From NCBI RefSeq assembly GCF_051201685.1, contig NZ_CP179213.1, positions 3,100,001 through 3,164,000 on the forward strand: 64,000 nucleotides of DNA. The letters are read 5' to 3'. Shown one piece after another: positions 10,195 to 19,529 of the stretch. Position 1 is the first letter of the stretch; every line of letters begins with the position of its first letter. The notes beneath the pieces were generated by a model that saw nothing but the letters and a program-made list of their open reading frames with translations, did not search any database and was not told the DNA's origin. A program made the translations under genes and the position numbers. Origin of the DNA: Luminiphilus sp051201685. GTDB taxonomy: Bacteria; Pseudomonadota; Gammaproteobacteria; Pseudomonadales; Halieaceae.

Positions 10195-12111
10195 TCATGC
10201 CAACACCTCGTCAACCGCTCTAATCGCAGCATCAATAGCCGATTGCACATAAGCGTGGGCCTCGGAATCCGAGTTTGCAATGCTGATGCGCCCAATAGGT
10301 GCCCGACCCAGTTCGTGAGGGGCCTCACCCTCGGGCCATACAGGATCATGCAATTCCATGTATTCATAGGCGTAGCCATGGGCCCAACGGTTCGCCGTAA
10401 TCGCCTCGACGTCGGTTTCTGCGTTGAAGCCGGTTGCCCCAAACATGCCCTCTAGCTGACTCAGCGTAGCTGCCTCAATGTCTTCAAACGACATTGATAA
10501 CAATTGGTGCCTGCCCAAGCGGTATAAATCTCGAGAAGATTGATCACCAGAAGCTGAAGGCGCCGCAGCATGAATCATCCACACCACAACAGGATCATCG
10601 AGCTTGGTGGGCGGTTGAAAATTACCCTGAGAGACGGGAGGCGCCGTGGCTACAAGGCTATAGAAGCTGCCGGGGCATTGATAACCCGATACCCCTGCCT
10701 TGCGGACTGCCGCGCCTGATCGCAATAAAACGTTGGTACAAATAAAGGGCACCTTTACCCCGTAAGCCAGGCTTTCCTTTTGCGCAGGGGGTAACTCAGG
10801 GCATAAATGCGGCACCATTCCGCCGTACCCGGCGAGTATGCAGTGCTTTGCTCGAACGGTTTGAGCCTTTCCAACAACCACATAAGAAGCGTCGACAAGA
10901 CCGTCGTCTCGATTACGCACATTAACTGCGGTGCTATTAAGACGAAGCCGCACCGGCGCTCCTTCTCGGTCTAACTGTGTGTAGTCAAAGCTGCTGGTGA
11001 CAATATTTTCCTCGGTATTACCCGCAGCCACCGCAGGAATTAAGTGCCGCACCAAAAGTCGGGCAACCGATGCATTGCCATCGGGGTATATCGGGTAACG
11101 ATAGGCGTCAGGGTTTTCGTCTTCAGTATCTTGGGGCTCTGCATTCTCTGGGTCAGCATCTGAAGCCTCCAATGTCGGCGGCAGTAGAGCGGCGGCACCG
11201 GGAGCACCCGAATACAGGGCTTCATAAATGGAAACGCTCGCAACGCTCACACCAAATAACGCTTTTATCCACGGCTCTGTAATTTGAACGCCCCCCGGGG
11301 AGAGCCCTACGTGCTCTGATAAAAAGCTCTCGTAAGATGTGCTGTGCATAAACTGCTCGCGTTCTTGCGCGGACATTCCCGGCAAAAAATCCTGCTCACC
11401 GCTAATAAGATTGATCAGGCCTTGCTCATCGGACGGCGGCAGCTGCAGTGAGCGAATGGCCGATTTAAAATCTCCCGCGCCGGCCCAGGTGAGGCTCCAT
11501 TGACCGTTCATTGCTCTATCGGTCCCGTAGACCGACGCATTCAAATACAATCCGTGTAAAGACATGGCATCGTGAATCACATAGTCGGGCTCAATACCCT
11601 GACGCAGAGAGGTAAAATCAACGCCAATTTCTTCTAGTAATGAACGCGCTGAATCACCCATAGCCGCTTGCTCTAGATTTAAGCTGCCCCCAACCCCCAA
11701 CAGTGTTCTGCCATCAGCAGTGAATTCATTCCGCCTGGCATGGCCGCCAAAATCGTCATGATTGTCTAGCAACAGAATTTTCGCAGCTGCACCAAACCGC
11801 TTGCGAAAAAGATACGCTGCCGTCAGACCACTGATACCAGCCCCAACCACAACGAGGTCGTAAACGTCGTCGATCTCTTCGAAGTCAGTTGGGCGCTGGC
11901 CGCCTCTCGCCAGGGCATGGGCTACGTCATAAGATCCGGGGTGATTACCCCGCAGCCCCGTGAGGGCCGGTGGATAAACGCCTCCCGAAAGCGCCTCTTG
12001 TGTATTCTCACCAAAAACGTGGAGAGGAGAAAGTGCGGCGGCACCCCCCATCAACGCAACGCCGTCTAGGAAGTCACGTCGCGTAATCTTCAGTTTTTTA
12101 TCTTTATTCAT
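10195..12111 (-). CDS. Tat-exported flavoprotein, spermidine-dehydrogenase-like (copy A)
   Basis: FAD-dependent oxidoreductase of 638 residues. It opens with a twin-arginine signal (ITRRDFLDG followed by a hydrophobic run), so it is folded and cofactor-loaded before export. The dinucleotide-binding site is VVVGAGISGLTAAYLF near residue 90, then LLDNHDDFGGHARRNEF, a block I associate with SpdH-type spermidine dehydrogenases; the assignment of substrate is only by resemblance. It has a paralog of near-equal length at 16119-18041. The start at 12111 (ATG) has AAGGAAG 7 nt upstream; a TTG two codons earlier is the alternative. It follows the bicupin gene with a 20-bp gap. Confidence 0.75.
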   Translation of the reverse strand: MNKDKKLKITRRDFLDGVALMGGAAALSPLHVFGENTQEALSGGVYPPALTGLRGNHPGSYDVAHALARGGQRPTDFEEIDDVYDLVVVGAGISGLTAAYLFRKRFGAAAKILLLDNHDDFGGHARRNEFTADGRTLLGVGGSLNLEQAAMGDSARSLLEEIGVDFTSLRQGIEPDYVIHDAMSLHGLYLNASVYGTDRAMNGQWSLTWAGAGDFKSAIRSLQLPPSDEQGLINLISGEQDFLPGMSAQEREQFMHSTSYESFLSEHVGLSPGGVQITEPWIKALFGVSVASVSIYEALYSGAPGAAALLPPTLEASDADPENAEPQDTEDENPDAYRYPIYPDGNASVARLLVRHLIPAVAAGNTEENIVTSSFDYTQLDREGAPVRLRLNSTAVNVRNRDDGLVDASYVVVGKAQTVRAKHCILAGYGGMVPHLCPELPPAQKESLAYGVKVPFICTNVLLRSGAAVRKAGVSGYQCPGSFYSLVATAPPVSQGNFQPPTKLDDPVVVWMIHAAAPSASGDQSSRDLYRLGRHQLLSMSFEDIEAATLSQLEGMFGATGFNAETDVEAITANRWAHGYAYEYMELHDPVWPEGEAPHELGRAPIGRISIANSDSEAHAYVQSAIDAAIRAVDEVLA

Positions 12112-12131
12112 CGCCAAACTTCCTTAGACTT

Positions 12132-13013
12132 TCAGCCTTCGTCGATATTCCAGGCCTTGGTCTCGACAATAATTTTCTCGCGATACTTCACAGGCATATC
12201 CCAGGTACCCATCCAGCCTTTTGGCACCAGGAAACTATCCCCCACACCGAAGGTTTTCGGGCTTCCACCCTTTGAGGTGAGGATCACTTGTCCCTCGACA
12301 ACGAAAACATATTCGTCGTAGGGAAACGGTGCCCCGACCTCCAAAAGCGCAGCCTCAGCCCCATACAACACTGAGACCAACTGCCCTTCATGCAATACTT
12401 TTTGCCCATGGGCATTGGTACCTGTAAGCACCACACCTTCAGGCCAAGGGGGAAGACTGTCCAACTCAGCTTGCTGCAGTGTATTAGCCAACAGCGGAAG
12501 CACTGCTGGTGCGTTAGGGTCTGCTTTTGAGGGGTTGGCGAATAGGGCCGCCAGCAGGCTGTCCGAGGCCTCCCACTGCTCGGTTTCAACGATGATCAGC
12601 TCTCTGAAGCGACTGGGCATTTCCCAGGTACCCGTCCATCCCTTGGGCACAAGAAATTGGTCGCCGGTTTGATACTCCTGGCGAACACCTTCGGTAGAGG
12701 TCAGCACGACACTCCCCTCAAGCACCAGCACATACTCATCATAGGTATAGGGTATTGCTACATCGATAGTCGCCGGCATTGCTTCGTACAGAGCAATCAC
12801 AAACTCGCCCTCGTGCAGTATTTTTTGCCGGTGTTCGTTGGTGCCCGAGAGCACCATATCGTCGGGCCAGGGCGGAAGGCTCTCCAGTGCCATTTCTCGC
12901 AGAGACGCTGGGTTAAGGGACAGAATTTCAGTCTCTGCCCGCACGGCTCCAGACACCAGCCCTCCTGCAATGAGCCAACTCAAAAAAAACGCCCTGATGA
13001 TGGGATTACGCAT
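12132..13013 (-). CDS. Exported two-domain cupin (bicupin)
   Basis: Protein of 293 residues with a signal peptide (MRNPIIRAFFLSWLIAGG...VRA) and two clear cupin repeats of about 125 residues. Each repeat has LxSLPPWPxxxVLxGTN, a KxLHEGxxxxxLY strand, PYDEYV(L/F)V(L/V)EG, then GD(Q/S)FLVPKGW(T/M)GTW(E/D)MP and RExIIVET. The metal ligands usual in cupins (HxH...E...H) are not evident; the first strand has a single His. Role unknown; it could be a binding protein or a lyase/isomerase acting in the periplasm with the flavoprotein. Start at 13013 has AGAGGAG upstream. It lies 21 bp after the TonB receptor stop. Confidence 0.8.
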   Translation of the reverse strand: MRNPIIRAFFLSWLIAGGLVSGAVRAETEILSLNPASLREMALESLPPWPDDMVLSGTNEHRQKILHEGEFVIALYEAMPATIDVAIPYTYDEYVLVLEGSVVLTSTEGVRQEYQTGDQFLVPKGWTGTWEMPSRFRELIIVETEQWEASDSLLAALFANPSKADPNAPAVLPLLANTLQQAELDSLPPWPEGVVLTGTNAHGQKVLHEGQLVSVLYGAEAALLEVGAPFPYDEYVFVVEGQVILTSKGGSPKTFGVGDSFLVPKGWMGTWDMPVKYREKIIVETKAWNIDEG

Positions 13014-13034
13014 AGCTATCACTCCTCTGGGCAA

Positions 13035-15170
13035 TTAGAAGTACAGATTAAACTCAGCGCGCATTAGGCGCTTGTAGCCCCAGTGCAGCTGCGCCCCCCA
13101 ACCAAAGTTTGCACGCAAGGTGGCGTATTCTTCGTCGGTAATATTGTCGGCCGCAAGCGACAAGTCCCAACGCTCACTGCCTGCAAGATAGGTGACTCGG
13201 CCATTGAGCAGCCCGTAGGATTTCTCTTCTTCAAAGTTGTCGATGTCGTGAAAATACTCACCCGTGTAGTTGTACATCGCAAACCAGTTAAGACTGCCGC
13301 CCAAGAAAGAGTGATCAAAATTAGCGCCCACGGAAAAGGTGTTTTCTGGCGCATAGGCCAGCGTCTGACCGCTGAGCGGACCCGTAACAATTTCGGTATC
13401 CATATACGCGTAGTTAGCCATTAGCGTCAGGCCATCGGTGGGCGCATAGGTGAGCTCTGCCTCAAACCCTCTGGTTTCTGTGTTTCCAGCATCGCGAATT
13501 TGCTGACCGGTATCAAAACCAAAAATGGCCACCTGAAGTGACTCATAGTCGGTAAAGTAAAGTGAGCTGTTAAACTGCATGCGGCCCTCTAACAGCGTTG
13601 ACTTCATGCCGAGTTCATAAGCAACGCTGGTTTCAGGATCAAATGGCACCAAGGTTTCGGCAACAAAGTCACCGTCAAGATCGGCTACCGAAGTGTTGAA
13701 ACCCCCACCTTTATAACCCTGGGCAACACTGGCAAATACCATAGTGTCGTCGCTAATATTGTATTGCGCTACCAGTCGCGAAGTGAGCTCATCCCAATCT
13801 TCTTTATCGCACAGGGGACCATTGGTAGGTCCACCCATTTCGCCAAAATCGTCCTGTAGGGTATTGGTGCACCAGTCCTTTTCGTCCGAGTTCCAGCGTA
13901 GCCCCGCAATCAGTGCGAGGCGGTCTGTAGCCTGCCAGGTCACATCACCGTAAATCCCCAGAGATTCATTTTTTGCTCGACTCTCAATGCGCTGACTGCC
14001 GATGGGGAATCCCAGTGCGGTAGCCACGTAGTCGACCTCCCATCGCGTATTATCGAGATCCTCACTGTAATAACTCACGCCCGTGAACCAAGTGAGTGAT
14101 TCAGAGCCGCCGTTCAAACGAAACTCCTGATAAAAGGTTTCAGCGTCTGCGCCCAAACCGACGGGAATATCCAAACCTCCGACCGCCCCGCCAAGTAGCG
14201 CCAGATCAACGGCCAAGTCATCTGCGGTGCCATCGACATCTTCAAAGTAATCGTTTTCCCCATTACGGGCATCGGTAATCGACACCAGCGTCAGGGTGTC
14301 GTTAATCGCCCAGGTTAAGCGCAGTCCCAAGCCATCGTCTTCATTTTGCTCAAAATTGGGCTGATTAATGGCAAATCTATCGGGATATTCCACCCCGGGC
14401 TCAGCGAGGTTAAAAGGGATATTAACGGCGCTGGTGTAATTGGTTTTTGCCTTGCCATAATTATATTTTATGAGTGCCTCGAGGTTATCAGTGACATCCC
14501 AGCGGGCCGAAATACGCACCACATCACTCTCGGTGTACATGTCGTCACCGCTATTTACTTCGGTCCACATGCCCTCCCACTCTTGATGCTGATAGGCAAC
14601 ACGAAGCGCAAATGAATCACTGAGCGCCCAGTTGCCAACCACCTCGTAGCGCTGCTGCCCCTCATCACCCAGTGCAGCACCAAGGCGCAGCTCATTCTCA
14701 TCACCCGGCTTATTCGTGATTAAACTAATCGCACCTGCGGCGGCGTTGCGTCCAAACAGCGTGCCTTGTGGCCCCTTCACCACCTCAATACGGTTTATAT
14801 CGAAAAAGTTAGACGAGGCAAAAATATTGCGCCCTACGTAGCTATCGTCAACAAATACGCCAACAGAGGGTTCTGAACCAATCGTCCAATCATTGCTGCC
14901 GATACCGCGGATTGCCCAGCTGTTGGTCGCCAAGCCATAATCGGCGCCCGTCAGGCCGGGCACCATGGGGATGACCTCGGTGATAGTATTGATACCCGTC
15001 TTTTCGAGCATTTCCTCGCTCACGGCACTGATCGCAATCGGGACATCTTGCAGACTCTGGTCACGCTTCTGCGCACTCACCAAAACTTCTTCGAGCTGCG
15101 CACTTACAGCGCTGGTGAAGGTAAGAGCCGCAATGGCAACGAAGACCTTGTTTCGAATGAATCCTGTCAT
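13035..15170 (-). CDS. TonB-dependent outer-membrane receptor
   Basis: Active importer of 711 residues in the outer membrane. Signal peptide MTGFIRNKVFVAIAALTF...VSA, then a TonB-box-like LEEVLVSAQKR and the plug domain (QDVPIAISAVSEEM, EVVKGPQGTLFGRNAAAGAISL), followed by a long beta-barrel ending in an aromatic residue (LYF). It belongs to the large receptor group common in marine and sphingomonad genomes that import organic compounds rather than siderophores. The frame opens at 15227, but AAGGA before the ATG at 15170 and the signal peptide fix the start there. It probably brings in the substrate of this locus. Confidence 0.9.
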   Translation of the reverse strand: MTGFIRNKVFVAIAALTFTSAVSAQLEEVLVSAQKRDQSLQDVPIAISAVSEEMLEKTGINTITEVIPMVPGLTGADYGLATNSWAIRGIGSNDWTIGSEPSVGVFVDDSYVGRNIFASSNFFDINRIEVVKGPQGTLFGRNAAAGAISLITNKPGDENELRLGAALGDEGQQRYEVVGNWALSDSFALRVAYQHQEWEGMWTEVNSGDDMYTESDVVRISARWDVTDNLEALIKYNYGKAKTNYTSAVNIPFNLAEPGVEYPDRFAINQPNFEQNEDDGLGLRLTWAINDTLTLVSITDARNGENDYFEDVDGTADDLAVDLALLGGAVGGLDIPVGLGADAETFYQEFRLNGGSESLTWFTGVSYYSEDLDNTRWEVDYVATALGFPIGSQRIESRAKNESLGIYGDVTWQATDRLALIAGLRWNSDEKDWCTNTLQDDFGEMGGPTNGPLCDKEDWDELTSRLVAQYNISDDTMVFASVAQGYKGGGFNTSVADLDGDFVAETLVPFDPETSVAYELGMKSTLLEGRMQFNSSLYFTDYESLQVAIFGFDTGQQIRDAGNTETRGFEAELTYAPTDGLTLMANYAYMDTEIVTGPLSGQTLAYAPENTFSVGANFDHSFLGGSLNWFAMYNYTGEYFHDIDNFEEEKSYGLLNGRVTYLAGSERWDLSLAADNITDEEYATLRANFGWGAQLHWGYKRLMRAEFNLYF

Positions 15171-15263
15171 CTCTTTTTCCTTAACTAAGCGGTAGTTGTT
15201 GTATTTTTTTAATTTTTCGAGAATCACAAAGCACTTCTCGTGACGAGTTTTTGAGGGATCACA

Positions 15264-15983
15264 TCAGTCCACGCGCCGAAAAATCGGGACCATTACCAAG
15301 ACCAAAAGGAGTAGCGGTATAAAGGCAAGACCAAAGGACAGTTCAATATCTGGGGCACCAATTACCCCGAAGATCAGCATTGCAAACGCCACGTGAAAAC
15401 CTATGCCAAATAGGCCTAGTGACAATGCAGCAAACTTAGACGGCCAATCGCGGTCGACCATGGGCACCATCACGAGTAGAGCGAACAACGCATAAAGCCA
15501 AAAGCCCATGTAATCGAAAGAGGTATACAGCGAGAAGGGAATCGATACGTTCAGCAGTGGCAATAGCATGGCCGCCATCTCTGAGCCCGCCGCCCCTGAT
15601 AAAGTCGCTTCCGCTAACAGCGGTATGGTCCAGACCGCCATAAACTTAGGAATGACAAAGGCCATAGTCGCCAGGGCAGTGGCACCGGCAGCCAGCAGGG
15701 CAGCGAGGGGGCTTTTATGGCGGACTCGCCAGGCGATAGCGAGAAATAACCCCGACAAGGTGAGCATTGCAACGATTTGATTGATCCACCCTGCAATGAA
15801 CGAACTCCTATGAGCCGCCAGCCAATTTAACCGCTCATCCGGGGCCGCATCGTATCCACCGGGGACATCCAAAGGCAGTGCGACCGCTAAAACCCCCGTT
15901 GCAATACAAATAACGGCGCACCAAAAACCAAAGCGGTTAATCTGAATATCAAGGGCGGTATCGTTAGCAGTAAGGTTGCTCAT
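15264..15983 (-). CDS. Multi-pass membrane protein of unknown function
   Basis: 239 residues with about six to seven hydrophobic segments (for example FWCAVICIATGVLAVALPL, IAGWINQIVAMLTLSGLFL, LYALFALLVMVPMV, and two at the C-terminus). I do not recognise the family with confidence; it is of the type often listed as DUF4386-like. It is the first gene of the minus-strand run, 93 bp upstream of the TonB receptor start, and lies right next to the dyad at 16032-16071, so it is probably controlled with the catabolic genes. Possibly an inner-membrane permease or accessory. Confidence 0.7.
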   Translation of the reverse strand: MSNLTANDTALDIQINRFGFWCAVICIATGVLAVALPLDVPGGYDAAPDERLNWLAAHRSSFIAGWINQIVAMLTLSGLFLAIAWRVRHKSPLAALLAAGATALATMAFVIPKFMAVWTIPLLAEATLSGAAGSEMAAMLLPLLNVSIPFSLYTSFDYMGFWLYALFALLVMVPMVDRDWPSKFAALSLGLFGIGFHVAFAMLIFGVIGAPDIELSFGLAFIPLLLLVLVMVPIFRRVD

Positions 15984-16031
15984 TTAAGGGTTGTCCTATT
16001 TTTACGATTGAAAAATCGCCGAAAGCCTTGC

Positions 16032-16071
16032 ACATGTCGACCGACAGGCTATAACCTGTCGTTTGACATGT
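16032..16071. promoter_or_regulatory. Two-tier 40-bp dyad, probable TetR operator in divergent promoter
   Basis: Perfectly symmetrical: outer arms ACATGTC (16032-16038) and GACATGT (16065-16071), 3-bp gaps, inner arms CGACAGG (16042-16048) and CCTGTCG (16055-16061), and a 6-bp centre CTATAA. It sits midway in the 135 bp between the two divergent operons. The right outer arm overlaps TTGACA (16063-16068), a good -35 candidate for the rightward flavoprotein gene. The nearest regulator is the TetR gene at 19530-20099; the link is inferred. Confidence 0.75.
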
Positions 16072-16118
16072 AAAGTGGAAAATTACGTGATACAACAGAT
16101 TAAGAAAAGAGCCTGCCT

Positions 16119-18041
16119 ATGCCGATTGATATAAAACGTCGAGATTTCATAAACGGCGCTGTCATTGGAGCAGGCGGCCTATTACTGACCGGATGCGGCA
16201 AAGAAGTCGTAACTGAGATACCGGTTACGGCTGATGCCCCTGGGTTCTTTAGCCCCACAGATCCCTCTGCGTATTACCCGCCCACACTCACGGGTATGCG
16301 AGGAAGCCATGAAGGCTCTTTTGAGGTGGCCCACGAATTGGCTTGGCGGGGCAACAAACCTGCACGCTACGAAACATTGAATGAGCACTATGACCTGATC
16401 GTGGTCGGCGCAGGCATGAGCGGACTGGCAGCAGCACGCTACTACCAACAAAAGATGGGTACCGATGCACGCATCCTAATACTCGACAATCATGACGACT
16501 TTGGTGGTCACGCCAAGCGCAACGAGTTCCACCAAGATGGAAGAATGATGCTTAGCCTCGGTGGCGCGCAAAACATAGAAGCTCTGAGTAACTACAGCGA
16601 CTCAGCCCGCGGATTGATGGAAGACATTGGCATTGATGGCGATTTCATCGAGTTCATGAACCGGCAAACATCGGACGATATGTTCCTCGCTGGCAAGATG
16701 CAGGCAGAAAATGGTATCGCCATGCCCGGAGCAAACGGCCATGTCACTGTTAGAGGGAATTGGCTAGCCGCTATGTTTGGTGGCAAAGGCCACGAGAAGT
16801 CTGTGCGCGCCTTACCCCTGCCCACGACAGAGCAAGACAAACTGGTCGACTTTTTTTCCGGGCAGCAAGACTTCCTAGATGACCTCTCCCTTACCGAGAA
16901 ATGGGACTACATCAATACCACCAGCTACAACCGGTACTTGATGGATAAGGTCGGACTAGCCGAGTCCACTCTGCCAATTCTTAACGCCATAATTATCAAC
17001 CTTACCGGCGTATCGGGATGGAACCTGACCGTACTGGAAGGCATGACCATGGGTGGCACCGGCATCAAATCAATGGGGTGGGTGGGCAAGGCCACGGCCA
17101 AGTTGGCGGAGCTGGCGCTCAACAGCCTACTCAGTGTCACAATGTTTCCCGACGGCAATGCTTCTGTCGCGCGCTTACTGGTACAAAAGCTGATTCCCGC
17201 AGTGGCCCCGGGCATGCAGGGCACGCCCGATGTGGCGATCGCGCGCTTTGATTACAGCGCTCTAGACCAAGAAAACTATGCCACAAGGCTGCGCCTCAAT
17301 AGCACTGCGGTCGGGGTACGCGAAAACAATAAGAATCAAGTTGAGGTGGATTACGTGCAGCAGGGCAAGGCCCAGCGAGTCACCGCTGACCACTGCGTAC
17401 TGGCCTGCTATAACGCGCTCATACCCCACTTGTGCCCGGAAATGCCCGAAGCCCAAAAAGCGGGACTGAGTTACGGGGTCAAAACCCCCTTCGTCTATGC
17501 CAATGTGCAACTAAAAGATGGTCAAGCCTACTCCAAACTGGGCGCCACCTTGTTTCAGTGCCCCTATGACCCCTTTCAGTGGGTGAGCACCTCACCTGCC
17601 GTCGCGGTGGGCGGCTATGAACCTCCCCGCAACCCAGATGACCCCATGGTCGTGTTCATGATGCATTCGCCCATGACCGGACCTGAACAACCTGCATCGT
17701 GTCGCGATCAACTACGTATGGCGCGGCACACCATCTATAGCACCCCCTTTGCCGACTACGAGGAGCAGATACGCCAACAATTACAATCCTTGTTGGGGAA
17801 ACACGGCTTCAACCATGAGACCGATATCCAGGCGATTACGGTCAATCGAATCCCTCACGGCTACGCTTATGCGTACTTGGGCCTGTATGACCCCAAATGG
17901 GAGGACGGCCAGGCACCCCATGAGATTGGGCGTGCCCAGTTCGGCCGTATTTCTATTGCCAACACCGATTCCGAGGCAACTCCGCTAATGAACCTGGCCT
18001 TTGATGCTGCCTGGCGAGCGGTTGAGGAGCAGACTGCTTGA
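16119..18041 (+). CDS. Tat lipoprotein flavoenzyme, spermidine-dehydrogenase-like (copy B)
   Basis: Paralog of the flavoprotein at 10195-12111; 640 residues. It opens with a twin-arginine motif (KRRDFING) and a lipobox LLLTGC with Cys26, so it is likely a Tat-exported lipoprotein, unlike copy A which lacks the lipobox. The FAD site is LIVVGAGMSGLAAARYY, followed by LILDNHDDFGGHAKRNEF. Both copies share YPPxLTGxRGxHxGS near the N-terminus and the C-terminal HGYAY...GRISIANxDSEA region. It is transcribed away from the leftward operon, with the serine hydrolase behind it. Two diverged enzymes may act on two substrates or two steps. Confidence 0.75.
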   Translation: MPIDIKRRDFINGAVIGAGGLLLTGCGKEVVTEIPVTADAPGFFSPTDPSAYYPPTLTGMRGSHEGSFEVAHELAWRGNKPARYETLNEHYDLIVVGAGMSGLAAARYYQQKMGTDARILILDNHDDFGGHAKRNEFHQDGRMMLSLGGAQNIEALSNYSDSARGLMEDIGIDGDFIEFMNRQTSDDMFLAGKMQAENGIAMPGANGHVTVRGNWLAAMFGGKGHEKSVRALPLPTTEQDKLVDFFSGQQDFLDDLSLTEKWDYINTTSYNRYLMDKVGLAESTLPILNAIIINLTGVSGWNLTVLEGMTMGGTGIKSMGWVGKATAKLAELALNSLLSVTMFPDGNASVARLLVQKLIPAVAPGMQGTPDVAIARFDYSALDQENYATRLRLNSTAVGVRENNKNQVEVDYVQQGKAQRVTADHCVLACYNALIPHLCPEMPEAQKAGLSYGVKTPFVYANVQLKDGQAYSKLGATLFQCPYDPFQWVSTSPAVAVGGYEPPRNPDDPMVVFMMHSPMTGPEQPASCRDQLRMARHTIYSTPFADYEEQIRQQLQSLLGKHGFNHETDIQAITVNRIPHGYAYAYLGLYDPKWEDGQAPHEIGRAQFGRISIANTDSEATPLMNLAFDAAWRAVEEQTA

Positions 18042-18109
18042 ATCAACGATCTTGCCGGTACTAAAACGGCGGGCTTACATTGCTATCCAACCCGCTGAGG
18101 AGCGAGCTT

Positions 18110-19354
18110 ATGGGAGTGAACACGAGGGTTTTCACGGGGCTACTGTTGACGGTAACGCTTTTCGGCCCATCGATTTCGGTTGCCCAGGACAGTGGTCGAC
18201 CCGACAACCTGACCCTTGAATCCTTTCAATTCGGGCCTATCAACCGCTGGGCTTTCAGCCACATGCGGGAAGTGATTCCTACGGTAAATATCCCTCGTGA
18301 CCCGACGCAATTTCTTACCCTTAAAAACAGTGAAGACGTCGTTAAGGATTTTTCCGTTGAATTTCAGGGGCGTCAGCAGGCGATTGATAACATCGCTGAG
18401 CAGCAGTACATCGATGGCCTGCTGATTCTCAAAGACGGTGACATAATGTTTGAGCAGTACTACGGCAGCCTCAAGCCCGAACTGCCGCACTTAATGAATT
18501 CTGTGTCCAAATCTGTGGTTGCACTGGTTGCGGGAAAACTCGCGGCACAGGGGGTCATTGACCTCGATAAGCCGGTGGCTCATTACGTCCCCGCCCTCGC
18601 CAAAAGCGGCTATGCTCCCGACTCGCTGCAAACTGTGCTCGACATGCGTGACGGGTCTGACTACACCGAAGATTATCCGGATTTCACCACCACGTTCAGA
18701 CTTCAAGACTGCGCCATCGGCTGGACAGATGCCGATTACTGCCCAGAAGGCGGGCCGACCAGCCTTTATGCATTTCTTCCAATGATTGGACGGGATGAAG
18801 CAAAACTGGGCAAATTCAGCTACCGGTCGGGCTCGACGAACGTCATTGGCTGGGTGCTTGAAGCGGCAACAGGGCAACCGTTGGCAGAGCTCATTTCGCA
18901 GCATGTCTGGCAACCCATGGGGGCTGAGTTCGATGCCAACATTACGGTGGACGAGGGCGGCTTTGTTTTGGCCGATCATGGTATGAGCTCGACGCTGCGT
19001 GATCTCACTCGTTTTGGGCTACTGGTTTTGAACGACGGCAAGGCACTGGGCAAGGAGGTCATTCCTGCACCATTTATTCGGGACATATTGGCACAGCAAG
19101 GTGACCCCAACTGGCCCTACCCTGCGCCGGAAGGCTACACGCCGTCCTACCGATCATTTTGGTGGGGGGAGGGAAATTCAGGCGGGGACGTCAGTGGCTA
19201 TGGCATTCACGGTCAATTTGTACGGGTGGTGCCCGAGGCCGATCTTGTAATTACCCTATATTCGACCTGGCCCCGAGCCGACGGCAATGGAGAATCCCAC
19301 GGTTGGGGTGCTACGGCTGAGCTCATGGAGGCGTTAATCGCTAAATTTCGATGA
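18110..19354 (+). CDS. Exported serine hydrolase, class C beta-lactamase fold
   Basis: 414 residues with a signal peptide (MGVNTRVFTGLLLTVTLFG...VAQ). SxxK motif in LMNSVSKSVVALVAGK, about residue 130, and YRSGSTNVIGWVLE as the likely second motif. Members are esterases, amidases or peptidases; true beta-lactamase activity is not implied. The frame opens at 18080, but GAGGAG lies 9 nt before the ATG at 18110. It starts 68 bp after the flavoprotein B stop and is likely co-transcribed, so it may hydrolyse an ester or amide to release the substrate of the flavoproteins. Confidence 0.85.
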   Translation: MGVNTRVFTGLLLTVTLFGPSISVAQDSGRPDNLTLESFQFGPINRWAFSHMREVIPTVNIPRDPTQFLTLKNSEDVVKDFSVEFQGRQQAIDNIAEQQYIDGLLILKDGDIMFEQYYGSLKPELPHLMNSVSKSVVALVAGKLAAQGVIDLDKPVAHYVPALAKSGYAPDSLQTVLDMRDGSDYTEDYPDFTTTFRLQDCAIGWTDADYCPEGGPTSLYAFLPMIGRDEAKLGKFSYRSGSTNVIGWVLEAATGQPLAELISQHVWQPMGAEFDANITVDEGGFVLADHGMSSTLRDLTRFGLLVLNDGKALGKEVIPAPFIRDILAQQGDPNWPYPAPEGYTPSYRSFWWGEGNSGGDVSGYGIHGQFVRVVPEADLVITLYSTWPRADGNGESHGWGATAELMEALIAKFR

Positions 19355-19529
19355 CTTCCGGGCCCATTTCTCGACCGTGCGTGCGGCGCTTCATGCCGCC
19401 TTCTTGCAGTTAAAGGGCAAACCTCAAATGAAAAGCCATGCGTGTTGAGGACAGCTCCCAAACAGCGCTGCAGCGAAACCCGATCAGCGGATCGATCCAC
19501 ACAGATATCAGTACAGCGGTAGGGCCTGA

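Noticed and set aside
18110..19354. Antibiotic-resistance beta-lactamase
   Set aside because: The fold and SxxK motif are shared with many esterases and peptidases; context is catabolic.
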